From: Myxococcota bacterium | GTDB lineage: Bacteria > Myxococcota > JAJVIH01 | NCBI GenBank assembly: GCA_022072125.1 | Contig: JAJVIH010000040.1 | Span: forward strand, 1 to 42,288 | DNA length: 42,288 nt | Reading direction: 5' to 3' | Shown here: piece by piece, positions 33,377-40,444 of the stretch | Numbering within the stretch: the first letter of the stretch is position 1 | How the letters are laid out: the number at the start of each line of letters is the position of its first letter | Made by a program: the position numbers and the translations under genes | The notes under the pieces: model-generated | The model's input: only the letters and a program-made list of their open reading frames with translations | Database searches by the model: none | Told to the model about the DNA's origin: nothing

Positions 33377-35272
33377 ATGCGTCGGCGCGTGGTCCTTTGC
33401 GCCGGTATCGCGTTGCTCTTGAGCGCCTGTTCGCCGGACACCTCCCTGCTCGATGATCCCAACGTCTTTCTTCCCGATGATCCGGGCGCCGCGACGGGGG
33501 ATGGCGGCTCCTCCACCCGCACGTCCGGCGCCGCGCCCTCGTGCCGCATGGATACGGATTGCAAGGGCGGGGAGCGCTGCACGCGCGGCGGCTGCGTCAC
33601 CATATGCGAAACGGAGTCCGATTGTTCCAGGGACCGCTTCTGCGAGGCGGGCATATGCCGGAAACGCCAATGTTCGGCCAACGGCGATTGCCGGGGCGGG
33701 GAAAAATGCGCGGGCGGGCTATGCGTCTCCATCGGCTGCACGCCGGATTGTTCCGGCCGGTCCTGCGGCTCCGACGGCTGCAAGGGGTTCTGCGGCCATT
33801 GCTTCGACAACACCTTCTGCGGGCCTTCCCTGAGCTGCGAGGTCAAGCGTAACTGCTCCGACGAATGCGCCGAAGACACCAGCATCTGCGTGGACGTGAC
33901 CGCGATGCGGCGATGCGCGCGCGGCGCCAACGGCTGCACGGCCCTGGGTCCGCCGGAAACCTGCGCGGCGGGAATGGAATGCCAGAACAACCGCTGCACG
34001 CCGCGCGACGCCCCCGATTTCTGCGTGGAGCGCGAATGCGGCCCCGACGGCCGGGGAGGGGTATGCGGGCAATGCCCCAAACGCATGGCGTGCAACGGCG
34101 ATGGCCGCTGCGTGGACGCCTGCGCGGGAGAATGCCGCCTGGGCGATCAATCATGCGACGGCGCGGACCGGCTGCGGGTTTGCGCCGGAAACGCCGATGG
34201 CTGCCTGATCATGAAGAGCGAACCCTGCCCGCCGGGGACCACCTGCGCCGGCAATCAATGCGTCAACAATTGCACGCCGGAAAGCGACGGCGATATCTGC
34301 GCCCGCCTGGGCAGGAATTGCGGTCCGGTCACGGCGAACGACAACTGCGGGGCCAGCCGCACGGCCAATTGCGGAAATTGCAACTGGATGGAACGCACCT
34401 CGTCCGCCAGCCCGACGGTGCGGGCTTATCCCGGGATGGCGTACGACTCCCGGCGCCAGCGCATCGTGCTGTTCGGGGGGACGAACGGCATGGGCGGCTA
34501 CTTCGACGATACTTTGGAATGGGATGGAAATAACTGGACCCGGCGCACCCCATCCGCCAGCCCGACGGTGCGGGCTTATCCCGGGATGGTATACGACTCC
34601 CAGCGCCAGCGCATGGTGCTATTCGGAGGGCGTGACGATGGTGTCCAGTTCGGCGACACCTGGGAATGGGATGGAAACAACTGGATGCAACGCACCCCAT
34701 CCGCCTCCCCGTCCAAGCGTGGCGGTCACTCGATGGCGTATGACTCCCGGCGCCAGCGCGTGGTGCTATTCGGCGGGCGTGACGGTGGTGTCCAGTTCGG
34801 CGACACCTGGGAATGGGACGGAAACAACTGGATGCAACGCACCCCATCCGCCTCCCCGTCCAAGCGTGGTGATCACGCGATGGCGTATGACTCCAGGCGC
34901 CAGCGCGTGGTGCTGTTCGGCGGGTATGGCAACAGCGACCTCGGCGACACCTGGGAATGGGATGGCGACAACTGGACCCTGCGCACCCCGTTAACATCCC
35001 CGTCCAGGCGCCGGGATCATGCGATGGCGTACGACTCCCGGCGCCAGCGCATCGTGCTGTTCGGGGGGTGGGACGGCAGTGGCGACTACCTCGCCGACAC
35101 CTGGGAATGGGATGGCATCAACTGGACCCTGCGCACCCCGTCCTCCTCCCCGTCCAGGCGTGGGCGTCACGCGATGGCGTATGACTCCCAACGCCAGCGC
35201 GTGGTGCTGTTCGGGGGGCATGATGGCAGCAACTTCCTCGGCGACACGTGGGAATGGGATGGCGGCCCCTGA
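33377..35272 (+). CDS. Cys-rich lipoprotein with six near-identical Kelch-type repeats
   Basis: This 631-residue lipoprotein (lipobox LLSAC, Cys18; start at ATG 33377) has a short linker, then about 280 residues with more than 40 cysteines in EGF/Dickkopf-like spacing (CRMDTDCKGGERCTRGGCV, CSANGDCRGGEKCAGGLCV, and others). From residue 340 six tandem units of 48 to 50 residues carry A-Y-D-S-R/Q-R-Q-R-x-V-L-F-G-G and D-T-W-E-W-D-G-x-N-W, the Kelch beta-propeller blade pattern. The last unit ends at WEWDGGP, without the N-W part. Six blades would form a complete or near-complete propeller, used for protein or carbohydrate binding. The last unit is cut right at the stop. Blades 2 to 4 are nearly identical in DNA, indicating recent duplication. 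Predicted to be surface exposed. Confidence 0.88.
   Translation: MRRRVVLCAGIALLLSACSPDTSLLDDPNVFLPDDPGAATGDGGSSTRTSGAAPSCRMDTDCKGGERCTRGGCVTICETESDCSRDRFCEAGICRKRQCSANGDCRGGEKCAGGLCVSIGCTPDCSGRSCGSDGCKGFCGHCFDNTFCGPSLSCEVKRNCSDECAEDTSICVDVTAMRRCARGANGCTALGPPETCAAGMECQNNRCTPRDAPDFCVERECGPDGRGGVCGQCPKRMACNGDGRCVDACAGECRLGDQSCDGADRLRVCAGNADGCLIMKSEPCPPGTTCAGNQCVNNCTPESDGDICARLGRNCGPVTANDNCGASRTANCGNCNWMERTSSASPTVRAYPGMAYDSRRQRIVLFGGTNGMGGYFDDTLEWDGNNWTRRTPSASPTVRAYPGMVYDSQRQRMVLFGGRDDGVQFGDTWEWDGNNWMQRTPSASPSKRGGHSMAYDSRRQRVVLFGGRDGGVQFGDTWEWDGNNWMQRTPSASPSKRGDHAMAYDSRRQRVVLFGGYGNSDLGDTWEWDGDNWTLRTPLTSPSRRRDHAMAYDSRRQRIVLFGGWDGSGDYLADTWEWDGINWTLRTPSSSPSRRGRHAMAYDSQRQRVVLFGGHDGSNFLGDTWEWDGGP
34394..35272 (+). 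repeat. Six tandem Kelch-unit DNA repeats (144-150 bp)
   Basis: Units begin with CGCACC at 34394, 34544, 34691, 34838, 34982 and 35132, with periods of 150, 147, 147, 144 and 150 bases, all multiples of three. Units 3 and 4 agree over long stretches and units 1 and 2 share a 40-base identical segment, so homogenisation or recent duplication is likely. Confidence 0.9.
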
Positions 35273-35273
35273 G

Positions 35274-35306
35274 TTGGCGGCGGGCAGCCCCTGACCCGCC
35301 AAATCC
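35274..35306 (+). terminator. Hairpin after the Kelch gene; downstream repeat copy
   Basis: TTGGCGG (35274-35280) pairs with CCGCCAA (35296-35302) across a 15-base loop. It includes the second copy of the 25-base repeat seen at 33182. No T-run follows, so it may be a weak terminator or processing site. Confidence 0.45.
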
Positions 35307-35440
35307 CTGCCGCCCCGCCCGTGATGGCGATGGCGAATCCGCGGGCTGGAGCGCCGTCCCCGGGGCTGGCAAGCTTGTTTGATCTTTGCCGATCCGTGCA
35401 ATAATCTTTCCGGGTCCGGCGCTCTTACCCACGGGATGGT

Positions 35441-36091
35441 TTGGCAAATAAAATTCCCTTATACCCGGGTGAATCCATCGTCTATGAGACCGGCTCGGCG
35501 ACCAGCCGGGTGATCGTCACCAATCTGCGCGTGGTCCGCTTCTGGCGCGTGCTCCTCGGGGATTACGACGCGCTCATCCTGCCGCTGGAAAATATTGATT
35601 TCATTGAGAAACGTTTCTACAGCCAGCCCGGACAACTGATCTTCGGCTGTCTGTTGTTCGGTCTCGGCAGTTGGCTGTATCAGGGCACCCCGGAACGCTG
35701 GCTGGACGGCTCCCTGGGATTGACGGCGCTCGGCTTGATCCTGATGTTCAGCTACCTGTTCACCCGCCACCATGGCGTTCATTTGCATACCGCGAAGTCC
35801 ACCATCTTCATGGCCGCGTCGCAGAAAAACCTGACCCGCCTGGTGCATGCGGTGGAAACCGCCCGCTGGAGGCGGATGGCCGAGATTCATGGCGTGGAGC
35901 CTCCTCCATCGGCCCTGACGTTGGAAAAGGATACCCTGCTGGTGAGCGCCGAAACCCAGGTCTCCAATCCGGGGACCGGCGGGCAGGACAGCGATCCATC
36001 CATGGAGCAGGGCGAATCCGGCAGCGATCCGGATGCCACGGCCCCGCGCCTGACGCCCCCGGTGGGAAAACCCGCCATCCGCAATTCGTAA
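35441..36091 (+). CDS. Small membrane protein with PH-like N-terminus
   Basis: This 216-residue protein probably starts at TTG 35441 (MANKIPLYPGESIVYE), since no in-frame ATG is near. The N-terminal segment (GESIVYETGSATSRVIVTNLRVVRF, LPLENIDFIEKRFYS) resembles bacterial PH-like domains (bPH2), which often start with a G-E-x-x-x-Y type strand and a T-N-x-R-V/L strand. Two transmembrane segments follow at about 68-82 and 91-108 (FGCLLFGLGSWLYQG, LTALGLILMFSYLF), then a second PH-like stretch (GVHLHTAKSTIFMAASQKNLTRLVHAVETARW). The last 60 residues are disordered and acidic. A -10 box AATAAT (35400-35405) lies upstream. Function unknown. Confidence 0.75.
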   Translation: MANKIPLYPGESIVYETGSATSRVIVTNLRVVRFWRVLLGDYDALILPLENIDFIEKRFYSQPGQLIFGCLLFGLGSWLYQGTPERWLDGSLGLTALGLILMFSYLFTRHHGVHLHTAKSTIFMAASQKNLTRLVHAVETARWRRMAEIHGVEPPPSALTLEKDTLLVSAETQVSNPGTGGQDSDPSMEQGESGSDPDATAPRLTPPVGKPAIRNS

Positions 36092-36115
36092 GCTTCGCCC
36101 AGCAGGGTGAAGGGG

Positions 36116-36130
36116 CGGCCCGCCGGGCCG
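36116..36130. terminator. Short hairpin between convergent genes
   Basis: CGGCCC-GCC-GGGCCG forms a 6-base-pair stem in the 51-base gap between the convergent membrane-protein and desaturase genes. It could serve both strands but lacks a T-run. Confidence 0.35.
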
Positions 36131-36142
36131 GGTTGGCGATGG

Positions 36143-37084
36143 CTACGCCGCCGCGCCGAAGGAGACATCCGCGGCGTCCGGGTCGCCTGGCGCGGGCACC
36201 CAGGATTCATCGGGGCCTTCCTCGGGCAGCACCAGCGGCGTTCCGTCGTAGCGCAGGCGCTTTCCCGGCCAGACAAAGGTCTTGAAAATATATCCGGCCA
36301 GGGAGGGTTGATCCAGATTGGGGTGGATATGCGGCGCGACGCGCTCCGCGTGGGCCGCGGGGAGCAGACTCCAGTGCAGCCCGGGCTCGAAATGGTGGAT
36401 GGTGTGATAGCCGTTGTTCAGGAACCACCAGTTGACGAATTTCCCCACGAAATTGCGGGAGTGGTTGTACGGGGTGGTTTCATCGCAACCATCGTGCTGC
36501 AGCATGTTCATGCTGACGATTCCCCACGCGGCGAACATATGGGGCAACTGCCAGTGGAACAGCCATTTTTTCCAGTCCAGCACGAGCAGCAGGATGGACA
36601 GCCCGATGAACACCCCCCCTTCGATGGCGAACTGCAGGGCCCAGCGGCGGTTTTTGCCCACCATGGCGCGGAAATAGCGCAGGTCGCCCTTCATGATGTC
36701 CCCGCCCACCGTGATGAAAAAGAGCAGCCCGTTGAGCAGATGCCATTTGTAGCGGACCTTGGTGGTGCGCATGACATCGCGGCGGGTCTGGGTGTGCTTG
36801 TGGTGGCTGAGATTATGCCCAGGGACGTAGGCGCTCACCGGATGGCCGTAGGCCTGGGTCAGAATCACCTGCCAGGCCCGGTTCATCCAGCGGGATTTGA
36901 AGAGCGGGCTGTGCAGGGTGTTGTGGGTGATCACCGCGCAGATGAATGAAATCAGGCAGGTGAACAGGAACAGCGGAACCGCGATCCAGAGGTTTTCCGG
37001 CGGATGAAACCATTGGCCAATCACCAGGGCGAAGTAAGTGGCCACGAACCCGAGCGTACGGATGTCCGCACTGTACCGCAACAT
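36143..37084 (-). CDS. Membrane fatty acid desaturase/hydroxylase
   Basis: This 313-residue integral membrane protein has the three histidine boxes of the membrane di-iron desaturase family (PF00487): HNTLH (His54, His58), HNLSHHKH (His90, His94, His95, His97) and NGYHTIHH (His227, His230, His231), plus a conserved LQHDG. Hydrophobic segments surround these (LGFVATYFALVIG, WIAVPLFLFTCLISFICAVI, GLLFFITVGG, GGVFIGLSILLLVL). It inserts a double bond or hydroxyl into an acyl chain or related lipid using O2 and an electron donor. Substrate and regiospecificity cannot be read. A promoter lies so close that the mRNA may start about 3 bases before the ATG. Confidence 0.92.
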   Translation of the reverse strand: MLRYSADIRTLGFVATYFALVIGQWFHPPENLWIAVPLFLFTCLISFICAVITHNTLHSPLFKSRWMNRAWQVILTQAYGHPVSAYVPGHNLSHHKHTQTRRDVMRTTKVRYKWHLLNGLLFFITVGGDIMKGDLRYFRAMVGKNRRWALQFAIEGGVFIGLSILLLVLDWKKWLFHWQLPHMFAAWGIVSMNMLQHDGCDETTPYNHSRNFVGKFVNWWFLNNGYHTIHHFEPGLHWSLLPAAHAERVAPHIHPNLDQPSLAGYIFKTFVWPGKRLRYDGTPLVLPEEGPDESWVPAPGDPDAADVSFGAAA

Positions 37085-37093
37085 GACGGGCCG

Positions 37094-37122
37094 CTTTTAA
37101 CCCCCTGCCGCGGGTGTGTCAA
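37094..37122 (-). promoter_or_regulatory. Sigma70-type promoter of the desaturase, implying a leaderless mRNA
   Basis: On the minus strand TTGACA (37122-37117), a 17-base spacer and TAAAAG (37099-37094) form an excellent promoter. A start site 6 to 8 bases after the -10 box would fall near 37087, about 3 bases before the ATG at 37084. Confidence 0.65.
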
Positions 37123-37409
37123 TCGCATGGCGGGATGGGGCCGGTTCACCGGTTTGGTGATTTTCCTTCCGCCGCGGCCGCCGCGAAGCCCAAACCGGGA
37201 AGAACCGTCCCGGAATTGCAAGGAATGTCTCCAGAACAGGATTCCCGCTCCGGGCGGCGGATCACGCGCCGCGGGGAAATCACCGGGATTGATCCCAAAC
37301 CCGTATCTGTTCAGCACAATTCTGGTTCAGGGTGAATCACCCGCCCGTTTTCCGCATGATCTGGCATGGAGTTTGCGACCGCCTCTCCGGATTCCGAACT
37401 GGAGAAGAC
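37123..37409. other. Non-coding gap between desaturase and ChpT-like gene
   Basis: No supported gene on either strand. It would contain the promoter of the plus-strand ChpT-like gene, but I see no clear -35/-10 pair; the ribosome-binding site GGAGAAG is just before 37410. Confidence 0.5.
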
Positions 37410-38108
37410 ATGAGCAGTACATCCCCACCACTGGAAACCGGCGCGCGGCCCATGCCTGTTGAAGTGCGGCAATTCGATATCCTGATGAGTTTCGCCGGAC
37501 TGACCACCCATGAATACGCCAACACCTTCGCGGTGCTGCAATTCTGCGTGGACCTGCTGGAGAAGGAAACCGATCCGTCCGACACCGGTCATCTGATCGG
37601 CATGATGCAGGAGGCGTTGCGCAAGGGCCGGACCCTGACCAACATGATGCGCGATGTGCAGGATGTGGTGGACGCGGGCGACGCCGGCCTGCAAGCAGGC
37701 AATCTCGCCGGCTATTTCGTCCGGTGGCTGCGCATCGAATGCCACGAGGAATCCGTGCCGGTGCTGGTGATCCATGCGGGCGACATGATCGCCCCGGCCT
37801 GCCCCGGGCTTGCATCCGCGGTGGTGCGCCTGCTCGCCCGCTATGTCGCCGCGGAGCGTTCGGCGGGAACCAATGTTGAAATCAACCTGAGGCGCGATCA
37901 GCCTTCGGCGCCGGATGTGCTGCATCTGGAGGTGGTGTTCACCGCGCGCAATCAGGAGGCGGATCCCTCGCGTTCGCACGCCCGCGCCACCAGCGAATTG
38001 CTGTGGACCGCGTTGCAATCCCTGATGCCATCGGTGCGCGGCGAGCTGATCACGGAAGAAATCCAGCCCAATATCCGCCGCGTGGCGCTGGCCGTCCGGG
38101 GGATGTGA
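37410..38108 (+). CDS. Degenerate histidine-kinase/ChpT-like phosphotransferase protein
   Basis: This 232-residue protein has a DHp-like helix with a possible phospho-histidine (LTTHEYANTFAVLQFCVDLLEKE; His34, Glu35, Asn38). A second helix follows (TGHLIGMMQEALRKGRTLTNMMRDVQDVV), giving a two-helix hairpin. The rest resembles a Bergerat-type ATPase fold but lacks recognisable N, G1 and G2 boxes (no NxxxN, DxGxG or GxG motif), as in ChpT-type histidine phosphotransferases. It has no transmembrane segment or sensor domain. If the assignment is right it would shuttle phosphate to a response regulator rather than autophosphorylate. The start ATG is preceded by GGAGAAG at 5 bases. The response regulator at 30840 is the nearest candidate partner in this window, but it is 6.5 kb away. 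Confidence 0.65.
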   Translation: MSSTSPPLETGARPMPVEVRQFDILMSFAGLTTHEYANTFAVLQFCVDLLEKETDPSDTGHLIGMMQEALRKGRTLTNMMRDVQDVVDAGDAGLQAGNLAGYFVRWLRIECHEESVPVLVIHAGDMIAPACPGLASAVVRLLARYVAAERSAGTNVEINLRRDQPSAPDVLHLEVVFTARNQEADPSRSHARATSELLWTALQSLMPSVRGELITEEIQPNIRRVALAVRGM

Positions 38109-38156
38109 CCGGCGGCGTGATTCCCCACCCGGGTTGATGCGCGCCTTCGTCCTCAT

Positions 38157-38185
38157 GGCGGGCGATCGGGAGAGGATCGCCCGCC
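38157..38185 (+). terminator. Hairpin after the ChpT-like gene
   Basis: GGCGGGCGATC (38157-38167) and GATCGCCCGCC (38175-38185) form a perfect 11-base-pair stem with a 7-base loop, about 50 bases after the stop. There is no T-run, so it may act as an RNA-end stabiliser or weak terminator. Confidence 0.55.
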
Positions 38186-38428
38186 GCCATGGCGCGGCGC
38201 CGGCATCGAATCGCCGCTCCCCTCCCCGTTGCGCGGGCCAGGGCGATGGGGTCGAAGGCGGGGTCCGCGAAGCGGGATGGGAAAGTGGATCGCAAAGCGG
38301 CGGGAGCGGGCCGCGCGCATGCTCCCAGGCCAGCCAGGACCCTGCGGACCCATCCGGGCGCGGCGGGGACGAACCCCGTCCGCTCTCCCCAAAACCGGGG
38401 GGACGGCGGGTTCCCCCGCGGGGAAACC

Positions 38429-38456
38429 TTGCCTGCGCCCTGATTCCGGGTAAATT
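38429..38456 (+). promoter_or_regulatory. Candidate promoter of the PDH operon
   Basis: TTGCCT (38429-38434), a 16-base spacer and TAAATT (38451-38456) precede the E1-alpha ATG by about 30 bases. A hairpin (GGTT/AACC and CCCC/GGGG at 38409-38428) abuts the -35 box. Confidence 0.5.
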
Positions 38457-38483
38457 CACCCGGCTTCAACTTCACGGGGTGAA
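38455..38483 (+). promoter_or_regulatory. Inverted repeat in the PDH leader
   Basis: TTCACCC (38455-38461) and GGGTGAA (38477-38483) flank a 15-base spacer between the -10 box and the start codon. The right arm overlaps the ribosome-binding site GGGGTG. It could be a repressor operator or an RNA hairpin that masks translation. Confidence 0.5.
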
Positions 38484-38486
38484 TCA

Positions 38487-39470
38487 ATGCTGCTGGATTC
38501 CCATACCGCGCGCGCCTGGTACAGGCAGATGCGGTTGATCCGCGTCTTCGAGGAACGCGCCGCCCAGGAATACGCCAAGGGGCATATCGGCGGGTTCTGC
38601 CACCTGTACATCGGGCAGGAAGCCGTTGCGGTGGGGGCCTTCGCCGCCCTGCAGCCCCAGGATCACATCATCACCCACTACCGCGAGCACGGCCACGCCA
38701 TCGCCCGCGGCATGGATATCAACGGCGTCATGGCGGAGTTGTTCGGCAAGGCCACGGGCGTCACGGGCGGCCGCGGCGGCTCCATGCATCTGGTGGACAA
38801 GGACCTGCACTTCTGGGGCGGCCACGCCATCGTCGGCGGCCATCTGCCCATCGCCACCGGCATCGCCTTCGGACTCAAACAGCAGGGCGGCGACGGCGTG
38901 GTGCTGTGCATCTTCGGCGACGGGGCCAGCAATATCGGCATGTTCCACGAAAGCCTGAACCTGGCCGCGGTGTGGAAGCTTCCGGTGATTTTCTTGTGCG
39001 AAAACAACCGCTACGGCATGGGCACCGCGGTGGCCAGGGCCAGCGCCGTGACCAACATCCGCGACAAGGCGCAGGCGTACAATATCCCGGGAACGGATGT
39101 GGATGGCCAGGACCCCGAAGCGGTGTACGAAACCATGCAGAACGCGGTTTCGCACGCTCGCGCTGGCAAGGGACCCGTGCTGGTCGAAGCGGAGACCTAC
39201 CGCTTCGTGGGCCATTCCATGGGTGACCCCGAGCGTTACCGCACCAAGGAGGAGCGCAAGGAATGGCAGGATCATGGCGATCCCATCAACCGCTTCCGGC
39301 GCAGCCTGGAGGAGCGGGCGATCGTCACGGCGGAGGAGTTCGCCGGCATGGACGCCGAAGTGGATCAGCAGGTCGAGGCGGCGGCGCGCTTCGCCCATGA
39401 ATCGCCGTTCCCCGCCGGCGAAACCCTCCACCGCCATATTTACGTGGAATCCGCCGGAGGCCAGCCATGA
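38487..39470 (+). CDS. pdhA: Pyruvate dehydrogenase E1 component, alpha subunit
   Basis: This 327-residue protein matches the alpha subunit of the heterotetrameric E1. It has GFCHLYIGQEAVAVGAFAAL, the HYREHGHAIARGMDINGVMAELFG block, GRGGSMHL and the thiamine diphosphate motif GDGASNIGMFHESLN...ENNRYGMGT. It also has YRFVGHSMGDPERYR, the region of the phosphorylation loop in eukaryotic enzymes. With E1-beta it decarboxylates pyruvate and transfers the acetyl group to lipoyl-E2. Length is typical of bacterial PdhA (about 320-360). The stop overlaps the pdhB start by 4 bases. The ATG has GGGGTG 7 bases upstream. A branched-chain 2-oxoacid specificity cannot be fully excluded. Confidence 0.92.
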   Translation: MLLDSHTARAWYRQMRLIRVFEERAAQEYAKGHIGGFCHLYIGQEAVAVGAFAALQPQDHIITHYREHGHAIARGMDINGVMAELFGKATGVTGGRGGSMHLVDKDLHFWGGHAIVGGHLPIATGIAFGLKQQGGDGVVLCIFGDGASNIGMFHESLNLAAVWKLPVIFLCENNRYGMGTAVARASAVTNIRDKAQAYNIPGTDVDGQDPEAVYETMQNAVSHARAGKGPVLVEAETYRFVGHSMGDPERYRTKEERKEWQDHGDPINRFRRSLEERAIVTAEEFAGMDAEVDQQVEAAARFAHESPFPAGETLHRHIYVESAGGQP

Positions 39471-40444
39471 GCGTGATGACCTACCGCGAGGCCGTGGCCC
39501 GCGGCCTGCGCGAGGAAATGCGGCGCGACAAGAATGTGTATATCCTCGGCGAGGAAGTGGGCGTATGGGGCGGAGCCTACGCCGTCACCCGCGGCTTCCT
39601 CGATGAATTTGGACCCGAGCGCGTGCGCGACACCCCCATCGCCGAAATGGCCATCGCCGGCTGCGCCATTGGCAGCGCCATGATGGGCATGAAGCCGGTC
39701 GCCGAATTGATGACCATCAATTTCGCCATCCTCGCGCTGGATCAGATCGGCAACCACGCCGCCAAGCTGCATCATATGTTCAACGGGCAAATCACCTGCC
39801 CCATCGTGGTGCGCACCGCCGCCGGGTGGGGACAACTCGCCGCCACCCATTCGCAGAGCCTGGAGGTCTGGTTCGCCCACCTGCCCGGACTGAAGGTGGT
39901 GATGCCCGGCACTCCGGCCGACGCCTGCGGGCTCATCAAGGCCGCCATCCGCGACCCGGACCCCGTCGTCTTCATCGAAAATTCCAAGCTCTACAACCGC
40001 AAGGATGAAGTCCCCGACGCCGAATACCTGCTGCCCATCGGCAAGAGCGACATCAAGCGGCGCGGCCGGCACATCACGCTGGTGAGCTGGGGACGCATGA
40101 TCCACGAAACCCTCGACGCGGCGGAACAACTCAAGGCCGAAGGCGTGGAGGCGGAAGTGATCGATCTGCGCACGCTCCGCCCGCTGGATTTCGAGCCGGT
40201 GGCGGCCAGCGTGCGCAAGACCAACCGCGCGGTCATCGTGGAGGAAGGCTGGCTGTCCTTTGGCGTGGGGGCCGAACTGGCCGCGCGCATCCAGGAAGAA
40301 TGTTTCGACCACCTCGACGCGCCGGTGGGCCGCGTGGCCGCGCTCGAGGTTCCGCTGCCCTATTCAAAACCGCTGGAAGCCATGTGCATTCCGGGGGCGC
40401 CGCAGATCATCGCGGCGGCGAAGAAAACGCTTTACCGGGGATGA
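39467..40444 (+). CDS. pdhB: Pyruvate dehydrogenase E1 component, beta subunit
   Basis: This 325-residue beta subunit starts with MTYREAVARGLREEMRRDKNVYILGEEVGVWGGAYAVTRG, the standard opening with the conserved Glu that activates ThDP. It continues with FGPERVRDTPIAEMAIAG, the KLHHMFNGQITCPIVVRTAAG block, HSQSLEVWFAHLPGLKVVMP and TLRPLDFEPVAASVRKTNRAVIVEEGW. It supplies part of the ThDP site at the interface with E1-alpha. The ATG overlaps the upstream stop (ATGA), and its own stop overlaps the E2 ATG in the same way, so all three proteins are translationally coupled. No E3 gene is visible. Confidence 0.94.
   Translation: MSVMTYREAVARGLREEMRRDKNVYILGEEVGVWGGAYAVTRGFLDEFGPERVRDTPIAEMAIAGCAIGSAMMGMKPVAELMTINFAILALDQIGNHAAKLHHMFNGQITCPIVVRTAAGWGQLAATHSQSLEVWFAHLPGLKVVMPGTPADACGLIKAAIRDPDPVVFIENSKLYNRKDEVPDAEYLLPIGKSDIKRRGRHITLVSWGRMIHETLDAAEQLKAEGVEAEVIDLRTLRPLDFEPVAASVRKTNRAVIVEEGWLSFGVGAELAARIQEECFDHLDAPVGRVAALEVPLPYSKPLEAMCIPGAPQIIAAAKKTLYRG

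Larger units (their letters stand above)
38109..38486. other. Non-coding regulatory gap before the PDH operon
   Basis: No gene is supported. It holds a perfect hairpin at 38157-38185, a hairpin at 38409-38428, a candidate promoter at 38429-38456 and an inverted repeat at 38455-38483. The middle part is GC-rich with only short palindromes. Confidence 0.6.

Noticed and set aside
33226-34095. 289-codon minus-strand frame over the Cys-rich region
   Set aside because: Antisense to the Cys-rich lipoprotein; no domain or ribosome-binding site evidence.
34394-35272. Kelch-unit DNA repeats considered as a CRISPR array
   Set aside because: Units are 144-150 bases, in frame, and coding; there are no short repeats with unique spacers.
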